Assembly: GCF_029633865.1 (NCBI RefSeq)
Contig: NC_079215.1
Coordinates: 53,653,698 to 53,717,697, forward strand
DNA length: 64,000 bases
Source of the DNA: Lampris incognitus
Taxonomy: Eukaryota; Chordata; Actinopteri; Lampriformes; Lampridae
Direction of reading: 5' to 3'
Part shown: positions 1-13,200 of the stretch, piece after piece
Position numbering within the stretch: position 1 is the stretch's first letter
Layout: each line of letters starts with the position of its first letter
Program-made: the position numbers and the translations under genes
The notes under the pieces: generated by a model
What the model saw: the letters and a program-made list of their open reading frames with translations, nothing else
Database searches by the model: none
Told to the model about the DNA's origin: nothing

Positions 1-175
1 TTTGAAAATGGCAGGTGGGAGCAAACGTCCCGTGCATCTGCTGCCTTTATATTGGAATTTGTCTTGAATTGTTTTTGTTACTCAGATTGCTGAACAAGAG
101 ATAGTACGTATAACTGAGTTATCATCAATTTTGTAATATTTGTCATCTCTGTATCTGATCTCTCTCTATGCTCAG

Positions 176-290
176 GCTGCTGGAGACAGAGAGTGTGTGT
201 CCGATGTGCTCTGAGACGTTGAGTGCCAATCAGGTAAAGAAGATCTCAGATTGTTCCGGCTACTTGCAGCCTCAGGAACAGGATCACTAA
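176..290 (+). CDS. wdr19: WDR19 (IFT144) last coding exon, partial gene
   Basis: This is the 3' end of a gene that begins to the left of the window. After a pyrimidine-rich tract and an AG at 174-175, a frame opens with [19 protein letters not shown], continues [17 protein letters not shown] and stops at TAA 288-290. The CPMC knuckle and short polar tail fit the C-terminus of WDR19/IFT144, a subunit of the intraflagellar transport A complex that carries cargo in cilia. The identification rests on this short stretch plus gene order: WDR19 sits beside RFC1 in vertebrates, in the same tail-to-tail orientation seen here. A GTAAAG inside the exon (234-239) could be read as a donor, but the frame stays open through it to the stop, so I treat it as coding. 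Confidence 0.72.
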
Positions 291-977
291 TATAAAAGAA
301 CAAGCACACCAATATTAATACATGTAAAGCAATACTTTTGGGCGACAAGCTATGTAAAAATTTAAATGTATAACCATGGAAGTAATGTATATAATTTTGT
401 ATGTTGAGAAAATACTTAGTTGGACAACGGAGGTGATCTTAGAGATTCATTGTAAAATATATTGAACAGACGTGAATTATATTTTTTTAAAATGTCTGTA
501 AAAGATGAAAAAATTAAACATGATACCATCCCTCCACTTTGTTCTAATTTAAAATGTAATTTGTCACTTGGTGTGTTTTTTTTTGTTTTTTTTTAATGCA
601 AGAAAATGACACCAGATAACTTTGCAAATCTTTTCTTTATAACCAAGCTTTGGCTAAGTTAACACTGCGGGTCTTGATGCCCAGTTTTGAATTTTGTTTT
701 TTTTTTGGTCATATCCGATTGACTGTCTGTTTACATCTACTTTCAGAAGTGATCCGTATCCGACTCCTGTGCCTCCACCATAATGCTTCGGTTTATTCTT
801 CTTATATGGGTTTGGTCCCCGGTGTGGAAGTAAACAATCATATGTGTACATGTCATTGAAAATGCTACAAGAATGTGAGTGTTGCATTTTGAATGGTGTG
901 CAATTCACAAAGACCTGAAAATTTCAATCTGTGTCATTGGCCGATATCAGATTCCTATCTGATTTATTTCCATATGT
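291..977. other. WDR19 3' UTR and spacer, no gene seen
   Basis: A/T-rich sequence after the WDR19 stop with T-runs near 577-595 and 695-705. The nearest poly(A)-like hexamer on the + strand is an ATTAAA near 513. No splice-supported open frame was found. The part around 650-970 resembles a degraded interspersed repeat but could not be assigned. Confidence 0.5.
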
Positions 978-1432
978 GAAGGTTTACAAGATGGTTGTGA
1001 GACCAGCTATGTTATATGGTTTGGAGACAGTGGCACTGACGAAAAGACAGGAGGCGGAGCTGGAGGTGGCAGAGTTGAAGATGCTAAGATTTTCACTGGG
1101 AGTGACGAAGAAGGACAGGATTAGGAACGAGTATAATAGAGGGACAGCTCAGGTTGGACGGTTTGGAGAGAAAGCAAGAGACGAGATTGAGATGGCTTGG
1201 ACATGTGTGGAGAGATGCTGGGTATATTGGGAGAAGGATGGATGCTGAATATGGAGCTGCCAGGGAAGAGGAAAAGAGGAAGGCCAAAGAGGAGGTTTAT
1301 GGATGTGGTGAGAGAGGACATGCAGGGGGCTGATGTGACAGAGGAAGATGCAAAGGACAGGAAGAATGGAAACGGATGATCTGCTGTGGCGACCCCTAAT
1401 GGGAGCAGCCGAAAGTAGTAGTAGTAGTAGTA
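978..1432 (+). mobile_element. RTE-like LINE, 5'-truncated 3' end with AGT tail
   Basis: Fragment of the reverse-transcriptase C-terminal region of an RTE-like non-LTR retrotransposon. It reads VYKMVVRPAMLYGLETVAL, then AELEVAELKMLRFSLGV and RIRNEYNRGTAQVGRFGEKA, before the frame shifts into the known downstream block ELPGKRKRGRPKRRFMDVV. It ends with the family's terminal block and a tail of AGT triplets at about 1414-1432. The same 3' end recurs at 14622, 34085, 35707 and 47835. Frame loss marks it as dead. Confidence 0.85.
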
Positions 1433-2018
1433 AATGTGGTCAAAATCAGACCTGAAAAGATCCAATACCATGTCCTTTTTTTCTGGTTATACGGTCATAA
1501 TACATCTGTGCCACGTGAGCCGAAAAATTGGAATTGAGGTTTTTCTTAAAGGGCGCTCAGGCCATGTTTAGACTATCTGGTACAAGTGACACAAAGAGGT
1601 AATCATCGCTGAGAAGGCATAGTCAGATATGGTGCGTGTTTATCTGTGTAACACTATACAACTTTCTAAAATGTTACAGGAGGGCCTGTCATGAAGTCTT
1701 TCTTTCTCCGTTTTGAGTGAATAAGTTCAGTAAGATGAAGTCTCTGTATTCACATGAACTTCTGAGCCTTTGACAGCGTATCGCTTGCATGAATTTTACA
1801 GACCAAGCAAACAGCAGTTTGCATAAGCATGGCAAATTGAAAGAATCAAGACACCCGAGTGACGAAAAAAAACTGCATCAGCGTCTCATACACAGCTGTA
1901 AGACCCCTCCGGCACTCTTGAGTATAACCTCACTTACGATCGAGGGAAACAAAATTCGAAATTTGTTTGGAGCAACAAATTAAAAAAACACTAATGGAAA
2001 AAAGACACAGGACATTTG
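1433..2018. other. Spacer between the RTE copy and RFC1 3' end
   Basis: No splice-supported coding sequence was found on either strand. It contains A/T-rich unique-looking sequence and short frames that carry no recognisable protein. Confidence 0.4.
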
Positions 2019-2024
2019 TTTATT
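2019..2024 (-). terminator. rfc1: RFC1 poly(A) signal AATAAA (minus strand)
   Basis: TTTATT on the + strand gives AATAAA on the - strand, 533 bp past the RFC1 stop. It is the first canonical hexamer I find downstream of that stop, so the RFC1 3' UTR probably runs from 2556 to about 2000. Whether it is used cannot be seen from DNA. Confidence 0.5.
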
Positions 2025-2556
2025 AATTAACTTTTTGTTTTTTTTACAAATTGCTATGTATAGGAAAACTTGATGGAGCTGAATCTCTGGTTAACTTGTC
2101 ATCAAAAGTGCGTGCTATAGAAAATAAGGATTATTCTGGTACATTTCTACAGTAGCAGTAGTAAAAAAAAAAAATTCTTGCACTACAGTCATTATTTACA
2201 GCCTCAACACTTCCACAGCTATGGAAGTGTACATGACTAGAAATGGGCTACACACCCTGTGAGGAGTACACATATACAGCAGACATAATAGCACTAGCCG
2301 CATAAGACCATAATTTGCTCACTATCTTGATGTTCTGTTGGAGAGATTACAATGAACAAATAAAACGGAGACTACCGCCTCAGCTATTGTTTTTTCATAT
2401 TAGAGTCAACTCTTTCGCGTGTGAGGACACCGGTTTCTTGGCTTTGCAATGCTCATTAAGAAACAAAGCAACGCTTACCGGCAAGCACAGGGACAACGTA
2501 ACAGTCTGTGGTGAGGCCAAGACAGGAAGAGTTTGCTTTCCTCCACTGGCCACAAC

Positions 2557-5500
2557 TCACTTCTTAGCCTTGCCTTTTCCTTTGTCCTTGCCAGCAACTT
2601 CTCTTTTCTCCTTTTTTGGCTCCTTGGTGGCTTTAGCCTTCTGCTGCAGAGGCAAAAAGAGCCAAGAGAAGACAACACGTTAGATCAGAGAGAACGCCTC
2701 CTCACAACGAAAAGAAAAGACCTGTGTTTTCAGTCAGATAAATAGAAAGCAATGAGGCTTTGCGTGCGATTTGAGATCATGATTAAACGTGGTCACGGGG
2801 TATCATCACAGCCACAGTTGTGGACAGTTTTGAGTGTCCCTACTTTGATCATGGCGTCCACTGCGATGCCCTCGTCTCCTTCTTCCGGTTCTTGCGAGTC
2901 ATTTTCCACATACTCGTCGCCCGGCTCAGATTCTCCAGTGCCACGGCGTCCCTTCTTGACCATCTGCAGGGAGTAGGGCGTCAGGTGTACCTCGCGGTTG
3001 TATGCCCGGGTGAAGGCTGCCTTTACCTATGATGATGAAGACAGTGTTGACAGGAATGGTGTCAGCATGACCAAACACTTCGGACTGTTTAGTCATGAGT
3101 CACCACACTCAACGATTCCTCGTCAATTCTTGGGAATGTTAAAACAGCCGGATGCTTCCCAAATAGCTGCGCAACTACCTTTTGACCCTCTGGCTATGCT
3201 GGCAGTAGCAAAAAGGATGTAATTTGATGCTAGGATGCAGTTTGCCGTGCCAGTGCAGTCACTCATGTACAACATGGCAATCTCGAGCTAGGGTTGCACA
3301 ACAGAACAATCTCGAGCTAGGGTTGCACAACTGCAAACGTGATCAAACGTCAGTCACAGGACTGCAGTGTTTCTGATAACTTGCAGTCAAGTGGTGCTTC
3401 TGTTACAGCTAAACCCTTGGTTCTGTTCCCAATTTCAGGGTAAAGCTGGCACTTCGGCAAGCAAATTAGAAACAGTCGCTGATGTAAAGCTTCAGCTGCA
3501 GCCACTCAGCAAGCTAGTTTTGATTAATACGTATCGAATTCATTTTCCATGCCGTGAATCAGGAAGCTGACAGGCCATCGTCTTCCAAGGATGACAAGCT
3601 AGAGAGGAAGCAATCACAATTTTCAACATTGTATATATATGTTTTATTGATAACACCACTTTAGTAGCCATAATACTCAGCATTCTTATGCTGCTGAAAT
3701 TGTGCAGAAAAATGTCCGCCATCCATGAATGTGAAAACTACAACCCTTTACTTCCTGGTTTGCAGCTAGTATCTTTGGTGGGCTGCATCGAAATAGGTTA
3801 GACTAAAAAGAAATTGGGAATAACAACACTACATACAGCCCTTGTAGTGAGTGCCACCAAATGCCGTATAAAGACGGCAATTCAATGACTGTTCGCCAGC
3901 GACATCAATAGCAGGCACTTTTCCGCACAATTTTGATGCCGTTTCAGAGAAACAGAAGAAATCTCAGTATTACGGCTGCTAAAGGAGTGTCATCCCTACA
4001 ACACATAATACATAAATAATGTTGTTATGTTGTGATTGTTATGCCACTCTACCAAATGTGCCTCAGCTATTTTGATAATTCAGAGAACATCTTTCTTCAG
4101 TAATAAAGCAAAGTTAATTCCATTAAAGCTGTATGTGGTCTGTATGTAGACTGTTAGTCTTGACAATATGCACAAGAGGAATTGATAAGGGACTCATCAA
4201 TAATGAATCAGAATTCATAAGAGGAATCGAAAATGGCAAAGGAATCAAATTTAGCCGGCTGCCTGTTGGCAATAAAATAGTTTACCGAAGGCAAGCGGTT
4301 TTCTTGATATATTTTCTATCAGCTAGCGTGTTAAGACTTGCATTCTTTGAATCTAAACTGAAAGTACAGAACCAGACTCCTCTTTTCTACTCCATGACCA
4401 CACAGCTCTTTCCTCCTGACCTTGGGGTCCAATTTAGAGTAGGGGTCAGGCTGTCCGCCCCAGAGGCTGATCTCCATGATGTTGTCCACATCCTCCTTGA
4501 TGAGGTGGTAGTCGTCCAGAAGTTGCACAGCCTGGCCCGCTCCCTCCGCCCCCCGCTTCTGCAGCGGGCTCAGCAGCGCCTCCCGCAAATAGTGCAAATA
4601 GTCCTGGTTCACTGCCCGTTTGCTGCTCAATGTCCTGACAAGGCGAGGCGATGAGAGGAGGGGGTGAGGATGGGAAGATGGAGGGAAGGGTATGATGGAT
4701 TTAAAAAAAACAAATAAAAAAAAACAAAGCATGCTTGCATATATGTACCTATGTTTCAGTTTGTATGGGAACTGTAACAATTACACACAACTCACTTTAA
4801 GCTCATGTGTGAGGACAGGTCTTGGACAATGCGAAAATGTTTGCCTGTTGAGGAGTGCTTGCCCAACCAGCTAGGGAAGGTGGGAAACTGGCTCATATAG
4901 CCTCGCATTAGCTCTCCTGGTAACACACTAGCGTAGACGGCCTACGGAAAGAAAAACAGACACCCTTACATGAACTTATATGCTACAAAGACAGGTGAAG
5001 TAGTCATTAATAAAGTACATCTTCCATGATAAACTTGATGCAGCACTTTATGGGTTAACTTTATCAAAACGTGCAAAAAAATAACAGGATAAAACAATAA
5101 ATGCTCCGAAAAGGTTAACAGGGTTACAACAGGCAACAGATATATTCAATAGTAGCTATAGGACTGTGTTTTAAGATGCAAAAGATGAAAGTGATGATGG
5201 TAGCATATCTAGGAAGGGTGTAACAAAGACTGGCAGTCTAGATTGACCTTTACTGTGTGATGCTATAAAATGTCTCTCATAAAGTAGCCACGGTTTATAG
5301 ACACTAAAGTTTTCATTCATAGCATTTAAATGGCAAACTGAGCAAATGTTGACCACCTGCTCAGGCTACAAGAAAATAAAGTTTTACCAGCCAGGACAAA
5401 ATGAACCGCACAAGAGCGTTATACGTGCTAAATTCTGTTATGCTGTTTTATACCTGGGTGGGCAGCAATGACCAGTTCTGCCCTGAGCGGATGCGTCTGT

Positions 5501-7068
5501 CCACCAGGTCTCCATCACTGATGGAGTCAGCTGTCTTACTGAGCAGAACCAGGTGGGACTTCAAATCACCACTGAGACAAAAACCCACACAGAAAATTAG
5601 CACTATTCTTTTTTCTTTTCTTTTTTTTGTGGCACAATTGAGAAAACTGAAAAGAATACATTAATCATCCATGCTTGTGATCCAATATAAGTCGTAGTCA
5701 GCATACACTAGTGTCAGCGTACAGTTTTGTGTCCCGACAAGTGCACACACCATGTGTGCAGAGATAATGTATGTTAAAACACTTTCTCACCCTGCAGCTG
5801 CTGGCCGTACACGAAGGTAGTTCTCCTGAACAAATAGGGGTGCTAGTGAGTAGTCGTGGAAGAAGAGGTCAGACTTGTCAATGAGGCTCATGTGGGCCGT
5901 TTCCTCCCCTGTAGCGAAGACTTTCCTGCAGACATCGAAGGGCCCCAGCTTCATGTCCTTGCGGGCACTGGCGGCGTCAGACTTACACTGGTCATATGTC
6001 ATCACCTTGTCCTTGGCTGACCACATGCTCAGGTTATGGAGCACCTGAGCAGCAGGAGAACAGGGAGGTGTATAAAGAACAGGGGGGGGTTGGTGGTAAC
6101 TTAAGACAAGATGCATTTCTGGCACCAGGTTCCATCATTCTCAATATATCTCTTTTATTATCATCAGGCCTGCTTACCTGTCGAATATCCTGATTGGATG
6201 CTAAGATAATTTCGTTGAGGGCTGGGGGCGGTACTTTGAGGCCTTCCTTGAAAGCTATGGACATCATGGCTCCCTATGAAAGGAGGGAATAGACAGGGGA
6301 AAATTAAAGAAATGAAGAGAGAAGGAAGGGTGACATGTAGAGGGGGACCGTGGACCTGTTGTTTTACTAATGTCCCACTGTAACATCAAGACAGCATACA
6401 TCCTTTACTCCTTCAGATATGAAGACAATTCAGCTGACACTGAAAGACTGCTCTGCGTCTATGTGGGTACCTTGATCTGCTCCAGCCGCGGTCTCTGGAA
6501 GCGCAGGTCAAAGCAGTAGTTGGCCAAAGACCTGATTTTCTGGTGGTTGCGGTCATTGCACATGCAGATGATGGGGATCTTTGATTGCTTGATCAAGCCA
6601 ATCATTTCCTAAGGGAGGCAGAACAGCGAGACAGCCATTGTCAGCAACAAAGTGTGGTGCATGGGAGGGCAAAACATGACTGGTATCAACACGGCAAAAA
6701 TTTTGAGAAGAACCCCTTGTAAACATTAAATATAAATCTTCCCCCATCCTCTCCTTTTAAAGGCAATCCAGTCACCTTGAGTGTCTTAGTTAATTTAGCA
6801 AGTGGGAAAGCTGAGCAAGGAGACGGTAGACAGATGAAGTGAAAACAAAGCTGCAGCAGGGTTAAATCCATTTGGCCGGTGAGACTTGGATGTAGTGGTT
6901 TGCAACTTTGCCATCTCTGAGTGCTACAAATGCCACACATATAGGCAGTGTAGAGATTTGTACTGGTGTACCTGTATTCCTCCCCGGTCCTCATTACCAG
7001 CCATGCCATCCACCTCATCCATGATCAAGACGTGTTTACTGCTCACTGTCTGAGCTGAACCTGCACAC

Positions 7069-7109
<41 letters not shown>

Positions 7110-10100
7110 GATTACAGAAATAACCGACTGATGAGATGGTCACTGTATTTACTTGAATGTAACTGTAACGCCTGGTTGTAAATAGTGAAAATTAGGGTCA
7201 GATAATGTAAAAAATAAGAAAAAGAGAGAAGAAACTGTACCTGTGTAGTAGTTCTTAACGCTGGTATTGTTTAGTGACTCTGCAACCACCTCCTTTAGAC
7301 TGTTCTTGCTGCGTGTACAGCTGGCATTCATCTCCACATAGCTATAACCCAACTCCTACGCAAACATACACCAGACAGCAGTGAGTGAAATATTAAATCA
7401 ACAGGTCGTTTTAATGAGCAGTTAGTGTTTGTTTAGTCTGTAGGTGTGTGCTAAGACTGACCTCACAGACCAGGGCTGCAGTGGTGGTCTTCCCCACCCC
7501 AGGAGGTCCAGATAGCAGGGCAGCCTTAAATGTCGAGCCATTGTCTTTTGAACCTCCAGACTTCGTAAACTTTGGTGCTACAGAGCAAGAAAAACCACAA
7601 AACTGATGTGTACAGTCTTTTCTAAGATGGATTTTCCTAAAATAAGAATAAAAAAAAAGGAATGAAAAAATAAACTTTAGTTGCTACTTTAACAAAAGAG
7701 TAAATGTAATTGTTTTGTTACTTGGGAGCGCTAATAGTACACCTGAAACACACACACACACAAACACACACTTTCTAACCTGGTGGTCTAGCAGCTCCCC
7801 CACTGTGGTGCTTGTGCCAGTTCCGCAACCAGCGCAAGAGCTTATTGGCACAGCTCTGGTCCCCCTGCTGGCCAATCACAGCCTTTAGAGAGCGGGGGCG
7901 GTACTTGTCAACCCACAGCAGACTAGCATCTTCTCCGTCCAACGATGTGGGGGACGGGGTCAGGCTAGAAGCGGAGGAGAGGCCAAGCTCCCTGCGGACC
8001 CCGGAAACCGAGCCCCTCCCAGGTGGGGTGGAACTGTCTTTAGTCCCTGCATCTCGGCCCCGGACCAAGCCAGTCTTGGATGGGCTTGGCGTCTTAGGGG
8101 ACCTGGAGTTACCCTTGGAGGGGGAGATTTTCTGAGCTTCGGGGGTGGTCTTCAATGACTGACAGACAGAGGAAGTCCTACTCTTGTTGGAAGCTTTGTT
8201 CTTTAAGACAAGGAAAAAAAACAAGACAAAATTTTATTAAAAATCAAATTCACCTTTATATGCATAATATGCATAATATACTTTTGAACTGAACTGCTTG
8301 AGAAGGGTGACATCCCCCAATGGAAAATAGTGGACATATCATCGACACTGCTAATTTTTACTATCCAATCATGGTCACACAGATAGGAGTAGATATGTGT
8401 ATTCTGACCTCAGCTTCAGCAGCTATTTCATACTTGGACTTCTTCCCTGGTTTGGTCCGGATTAGCTCCAACAGGCCGTCTTCATCCAGGATTGTGGTAC
8501 CAAAACTATGTGCCTGGACACACAAGGAGGTGTAAGGTAACAACCCAACAGAACAAATGTGGCCATAGCGTGGAATACAAAACCCGAGAGGTTAAATCAA
8601 GAGAAAAACACAAACATTGACAAAAACTCACAAAAGCATAAAGAGAATGAATAATGAAGTCATGTGCATGGACAAATGCATGGTGAGATTCCGAAATTGG
8701 GAAAGGTGATGAGAGACTGCAGGATCAGGGCAGCTGTTTTGGGGGGGAGGCCAAGTTTTTAGTGTGGTATGAGATGGGTTTCCAGATGATTTATTCACAT
8801 CTAGTTTATATGCCATCTGAGGCTGTGCCACCTTCTCAGTCTTGGATGCTCCGCTGTCCCGCCCCAGCACCAGGTAGGTGGTCCTCTTGCTGACGTTGCC
8901 CGTCACCTTGCCCCCATAGCGCTCTATCATGGTCTTAGCATCCTCCCGCTCCATGGACTCTAGTACGCCCGTCAGAACAAACACGCAGCCTTCCAGACAG
9001 TTCTCTGCACCCTGGATAAAAGCAGATTCAGCATTTCAGCCATGTCGGATGGATGCAAAAATTTTGTTGCAGTGTGTCACTTGCATTTAATTATGATAAC
9101 AACCCAACACTTCATTGAGCTTTTTAACGGAAACTCTTCACTGGTCAAGGTAGAATGTAGTGTCAGCTATAAACAACAGGGCCCCTGGAGCTGGAAGTGT
9201 TTCAGTCTCTTGCTATAGGATGTTTTGGCCTGTTTGATTAAACAGTTCAAGCACAGTCTAGATAAGCGGTAGACCAGTGTTTCCCAACCTTTTTTTCTGC
9301 CACGGCACACTTTTTATAGAAAGCAAAATTCCACAGCACACCCCAGTTCACTGTGACAAAGAATTCATGACACAATTTTTAAATTGCAACACAAGCTCAT
9401 TTCCATCAATAAAAAAATATGAACTTCTTTTTATTCTATATATATACAATCAGTTTTAAACAGAATCGGAAATATTTCCATGGCACAACAGTTAAAAGAC
9501 ACTGCGCTTGATCACCCTTTCTTTACAGTAGGTGGTGAGCATATATTGACGTGTTGCTAAAACTTACCGTTGGTATTTCCTTGGAGCCCAGAGCCCGTGG
9601 TCCATCTCTGTTGAGAAAGTTTCTGTAGGCTGAAGAGTTGCCTTTCTTCTTCTCTGTGTCATCAGGACTTATACTTTTGCTCTGGTAACAGTGACAGAAA
9701 GAGGTGAGAGCCATCAAGATCCATTCTGTCCACCAAAGTATTTAAAAGCTGAGGCAACTCGGTAGCTCACCTCTGGTTTCTTGGGGGATACTTTGAGTGC
9801 GGCAGGAGAAGTTCCCATGGAAAGGCTTCCTGCTTTGGGCATTGATTTATTTTTGTTGCTGGATGGTGTAGAAGGATTCTTTTTGGGAGATTGTATGCTT
9901 TTCCTGGGCGAAATAGCTGTTCTTCCCTTCTCTTCTTTAATCACCTCCTCTTTTTTCTTCATCATGGCCAGCTTGGAGCTGGCTTTGACTGGGGTGGAGA
10001 CCTTTTTAGGAGATGGACTGAGGACATCTTCTGAGACGCCACCTTCCACGGTGTCCTTTGACTGCCTGCTTGTGCTGCTGGCATTGGTGTCTGTGTGGCT

Positions 10101-11710
10101 CTTACTGGGTGATGTAGTTGATCCCCGTTTCTCACCCGAGTCCTTTCGAGCCTACACAAGCGCACGTACACAAAGACACACACAAAATCATATGTAACTA
10201 GTGAATTCAATGGCAAATACCTGTACATTCGTATGTATGTGTGCTCGTCACCTTCTTGGCATTCGGTTCCTCATCCAACATTGCTAGTGTCCTGGCAAAA
10301 TCCTCATCCTCGTGGACCTGCCTCTCCAGCTGAGTGAGTGAGAAAGACCGAGCGTGATGGTGAAATTGATGAACATGTAAAGGCACTTTTAATAATTCTT
10401 TAGAAGAACATCGCGCAAATAGCTGCAAGTGGAGGTCACCTACCTCATCCTCTTCCATCTGCAGCTGTTGGGCCATCAGCTCATCGCTCATCACATCCTC
10501 AAAGTCCTGGGTTGGCTGAGGAAGGGGCAGTTAAATGCAAACAATCCCATTTAAATCCTGTCAGTAAATGGTGATTTGAATCATTCATAGAAGATAATTC
10601 TGAGACAATTAGGCCAAAAGCTGAGACCTATAGGTTTTAAAGCTTAGTAGTCCAAGAACATCACTATCTTGTTGCTTTGGATGACAACACAGTAAGAGAG
10701 GCCTGCAAGATGCTTTACACTCTAAATTTTCGATAAGAAAATATGAATTTAAAAGTTATATGGGAAAAAAGGGAGTGCTTCAACACTTACAGCTTTCCTT
10801 TTGGTGCTAGCAACCAGCTTCTTATCTGAGCGCAGGACATTCGCACTGCCAAAATAGTCTAGGACTGAGGTGGGAGTTTGTTTGGGCTTGGCAGGGGTGG
10901 CTAACTTAGGGGAAACAGGCAAAGATGGAGACTTCACATTTTTTTTCCCCTTTGAGGAGAAAGGTGAAGCGGGAGACTTTTTCCCCTCCTTGACCACTGG
11001 GGGATTTTTCCCTTCGGCCTCTTTTGATGGTTTGGCAATGCCATTTTCCTTAGATTTGGAGGTCGTCTTCAGGGTCAAAAAGTCATTATCCGAGTCTATG
11101 ACCAGAGAGACAAACAACAATTAAAACAAATTTTATTTAAACCATAAAAAATAGAATCCTTTGCCTCATAGTAACCCACTTTAACTAATACTGAAACATG
11201 CTGAAATAGTGTATTTGTGAGTACATATGTGTGCCCAATAGCTGCTGGGAGAGGCTCCAGCATCCCGACCCTAATTAGGATAAGCGGCTTGGATAAAGGC
11301 TGGATGGATGTGTGTCTGTGCGGCACTGGATAATGATATAATGATTCAGCATATGCCCTCAATTCAAACAGTTCTGGATCAGTATGGTGAGGTGTGTTAC
11401 ACTGCACAACTCGGTGTAAAACTATTAAGACCAGGTTTGTATTCTCAAAATGTTTTAGATGCAAAAGCCCTTATCAAAAGGTGTTACGGTTTGCCATTGA
11501 GAGCCACACAACATATGTTTTTCCCTTAATTCATTAATACAAATAAACCTTTTTTCAGAGACATACTCACCTGTTTCAGAGACATACTGTATAGGATCCT
11601 TAGTGGTAGGGCAATCTACCTTGCTTTTTTTCTGACTCTCTTTGGGGGACTTCTTCGGTTTCCTCACTGGCTGTTCATCCTCCGAGTCTGAGTCAGAAAT
11701 GGATGGTTAA

Positions 11711-11741
<31 letters not shown>

Positions 11742-12680
11742 GATGATGATCCTCTCAAAAAGGGCATCCATCCCTAGCAGTGAAACTAACAGGAACCTGT
11801 TCACAATAACCATCTCTTTAGGCCTTGGTATCGATCATGCTATAAATGACGGAGAGGCCTTTACCTGACTCTATGACTGCGCGCTTTTTGCGTCTCTTGT
11901 TGCCCGGCTTCTGTTGTTGCACTGCTTCTGTTTTGGAGCTTGTGACCTAATGAACGTGAACAACACGGGAGCCCTGGTCACGCCACTGAGCAGAGTATGC
12001 ACGGCGACAATTACGGAGCACAAAACGACGTCCTTACCCTGGAGGTCCGGGCCTTTTTCTTGGGGTCCTCGCGTGAGGAAACGGGAGATTGTTTCCCTTT
12101 GGTGGCGCTCTCCTGTTGAGCAGGTTTCTGCGCAGCAGGTCTGGTCGAGGCTGGCGCAAAAAACCGCCTTATGTCCTGTTGTTTTTGGGGGGTGGGAGAG
12201 ATGGCGAGTAACTCGAGCTGTTATGGCACGCATCACATGTAAATCACCATTGTTGCAAACGAGGCATCGTTGTGTGTTTGTATCAACGCGCTCTTGACCA
12301 AATCCACACTCAGATCGCGGATGCTAAAGTGTTTGGATTCGGTTTTCAGCACCTACAACTTTCGCTTGTGCAAAATCGTGAAACATGCATCGCTCCAAAC
12401 TCTTGTTACAAACAAACACACATAACAGATGCACACAATGCGTTAACAGTAACTATAGCAACCGATTGCTTCGTGCTGAATTATCACTGTTAGCCAGCTG
12501 GCCAACTTGCTAACAGGCTGGTTGTCATGTGTGTCGCCAGAGAGCTGGCTAGTTGTGCACACCCCACAAACAGCTTTGACGTTAACTCCTCAGCGAGAAC
12601 GCGTTCGTGCAATCCAACCCCCTTTAGCAAAGCAGACAGCTGGCAAAGTAAATCAGCGTTTAAATTCAGAGGCATACCAT
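2557..12680 (-). CDS. rfc1: RFC1, large subunit of replication factor C (23 exons)
   Basis: RFC1 is the large subunit of the clamp loader that opens PCNA and places it on primer-template DNA. Exons in transcript order: 12678-12680 (ATG only), 12038-12175, 11865-11946, 11571-11687, 10791-11095, 10444-10506, 10252-10329, 9771-10151, 9568-9681, 8832-9011, 8409-8513, 7780-8200, 7462-7577, 7241-7355, 6972-7060, 6471-6608, 6178-6273, 5791-6044, 5454-5571, 4796-4941, 4421-4634, 2844-3026, 2557-2640. Phases sum to 3540 nt, 1179 aa (human 1148). Visible parts: N-terminal PCNA-binding DIRRFF (residues 2-7); a second motif VLDYFG (191-196); a Lys/Ser/Pro-rich linker; a BRCT domain (about 428-522, YGGKVTGNVSKRTTYLVLGR); Walker A GPPGVGKTT (Lys692); Walker B IMDEVD (754-757); a C-terminal domain with KVKAAFTRAYN; and a lysine-rich tail. 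All introns read GT-AG. Confidence 0.97.
3278..3330. repeat. 29-bp tandem duplication in RFC1 intron
   Basis: The block beginning CAATCTCGAGCTAGGG occurs at 3278 and again at 3307, a period of 29 bp with about 1.8 copies. It lies in the intron between exons 21 and 22. Confidence 0.85.
7072..7105. repeat. CA microsatellite
   Basis: An uninterrupted CA dinucleotide run in an RFC1 intron, just upstream (in transcript sense) of the exon that encodes the Walker B motif. Confidence 0.95.
9275..9504. mobile_element. hAT-like MITE remnant
   Basis: The left edge CAGTGTTTCCCAACC followed by CTGCCACGGCACAC is the start typical of hAT-derived non-autonomous elements. The right edge is decayed and ends near GACACTG at 9504. 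No matching 8-bp target duplication could be found. It lies in an RFC1 intron and has no coding capacity. Confidence 0.55.
11711..11737. repeat. GT microsatellite
   Basis: A GT dinucleotide run in an RFC1 intron. Confidence 0.95.
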
Positions 12681-13200
12681 GATAAACGGACGTTTTCCCT
12701 GACCCAAAAAAAACCCCAGTCAGAACAGTCGTCAACGCAGTGGCGATGATACTACAAATGCTTGGCGCGAAATGCGTTGCCGTTTGTCGGTGTCGCCGGG
12801 AAATGACGTAGCGCAGGAGCGGCCGCGCGAACGTCAACGCACGAGTTTCATTAAAAAAAAAATCAAAAATAGAAAATTGAACTCTATTTTCCACAACTGT
12901 ATTTGTAGTGTATTTTGGAGTGGTTTTTCCTCATTTCCAATCTGTTGAACGTTGGATAAAAAAACGGAGAATTGAAAAATAGAAAATAGGGAGGCAGTAA
13001 CGTATAAATAAAACGTTGTGTCCGGATGAACCGGTTCGTCTTTCTGTGAAACTGGGGAATTGGATGTTTCTGTTGGTGCCTTGGGCTGCCTGGGAGAGCA
13101 GGGTCTAAACGCCCGACTTAACTTACGTCTGATTGGCTGGCGGGGGCCACTTGCCCCGCCCATTGCTACGTCTCCAGCCAATGATTACATCCGATCATGG
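12681..13200 (-). promoter_or_regulatory. rfc1: RFC1 5' leader and probable promoter
   Basis: Upstream of the RFC1 start codon the sequence becomes GC-rich. It has a TGACGT CRE-like site near 12805 and GCGGCCGCGCG just after it. Further out, at 13130-13195, a GC box (GGGGCGGGG on the - strand) sits between two ATTGG/CCAAT motifs. No TATA box stands out. The transcription start is not defined by sequence alone. Confidence 0.45.

Noticed and set aside
234-239. Possible donor GTAAAG inside the WDR19 last exon
   Set aside because: The frame continues without break to a stop 51 bp later and the extra residues look like a natural tail.
640-1570. A DNA transposon interrupted by the RTE copy at 978
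   Set aside because: The flanks resemble a MITE in style, but no matching inverted ends could be found.
4133-4654. 173-codon frame on the + strand
   Set aside because: It is the opposite strand of the RFC1 exon 4421-4634 extended into an intron.
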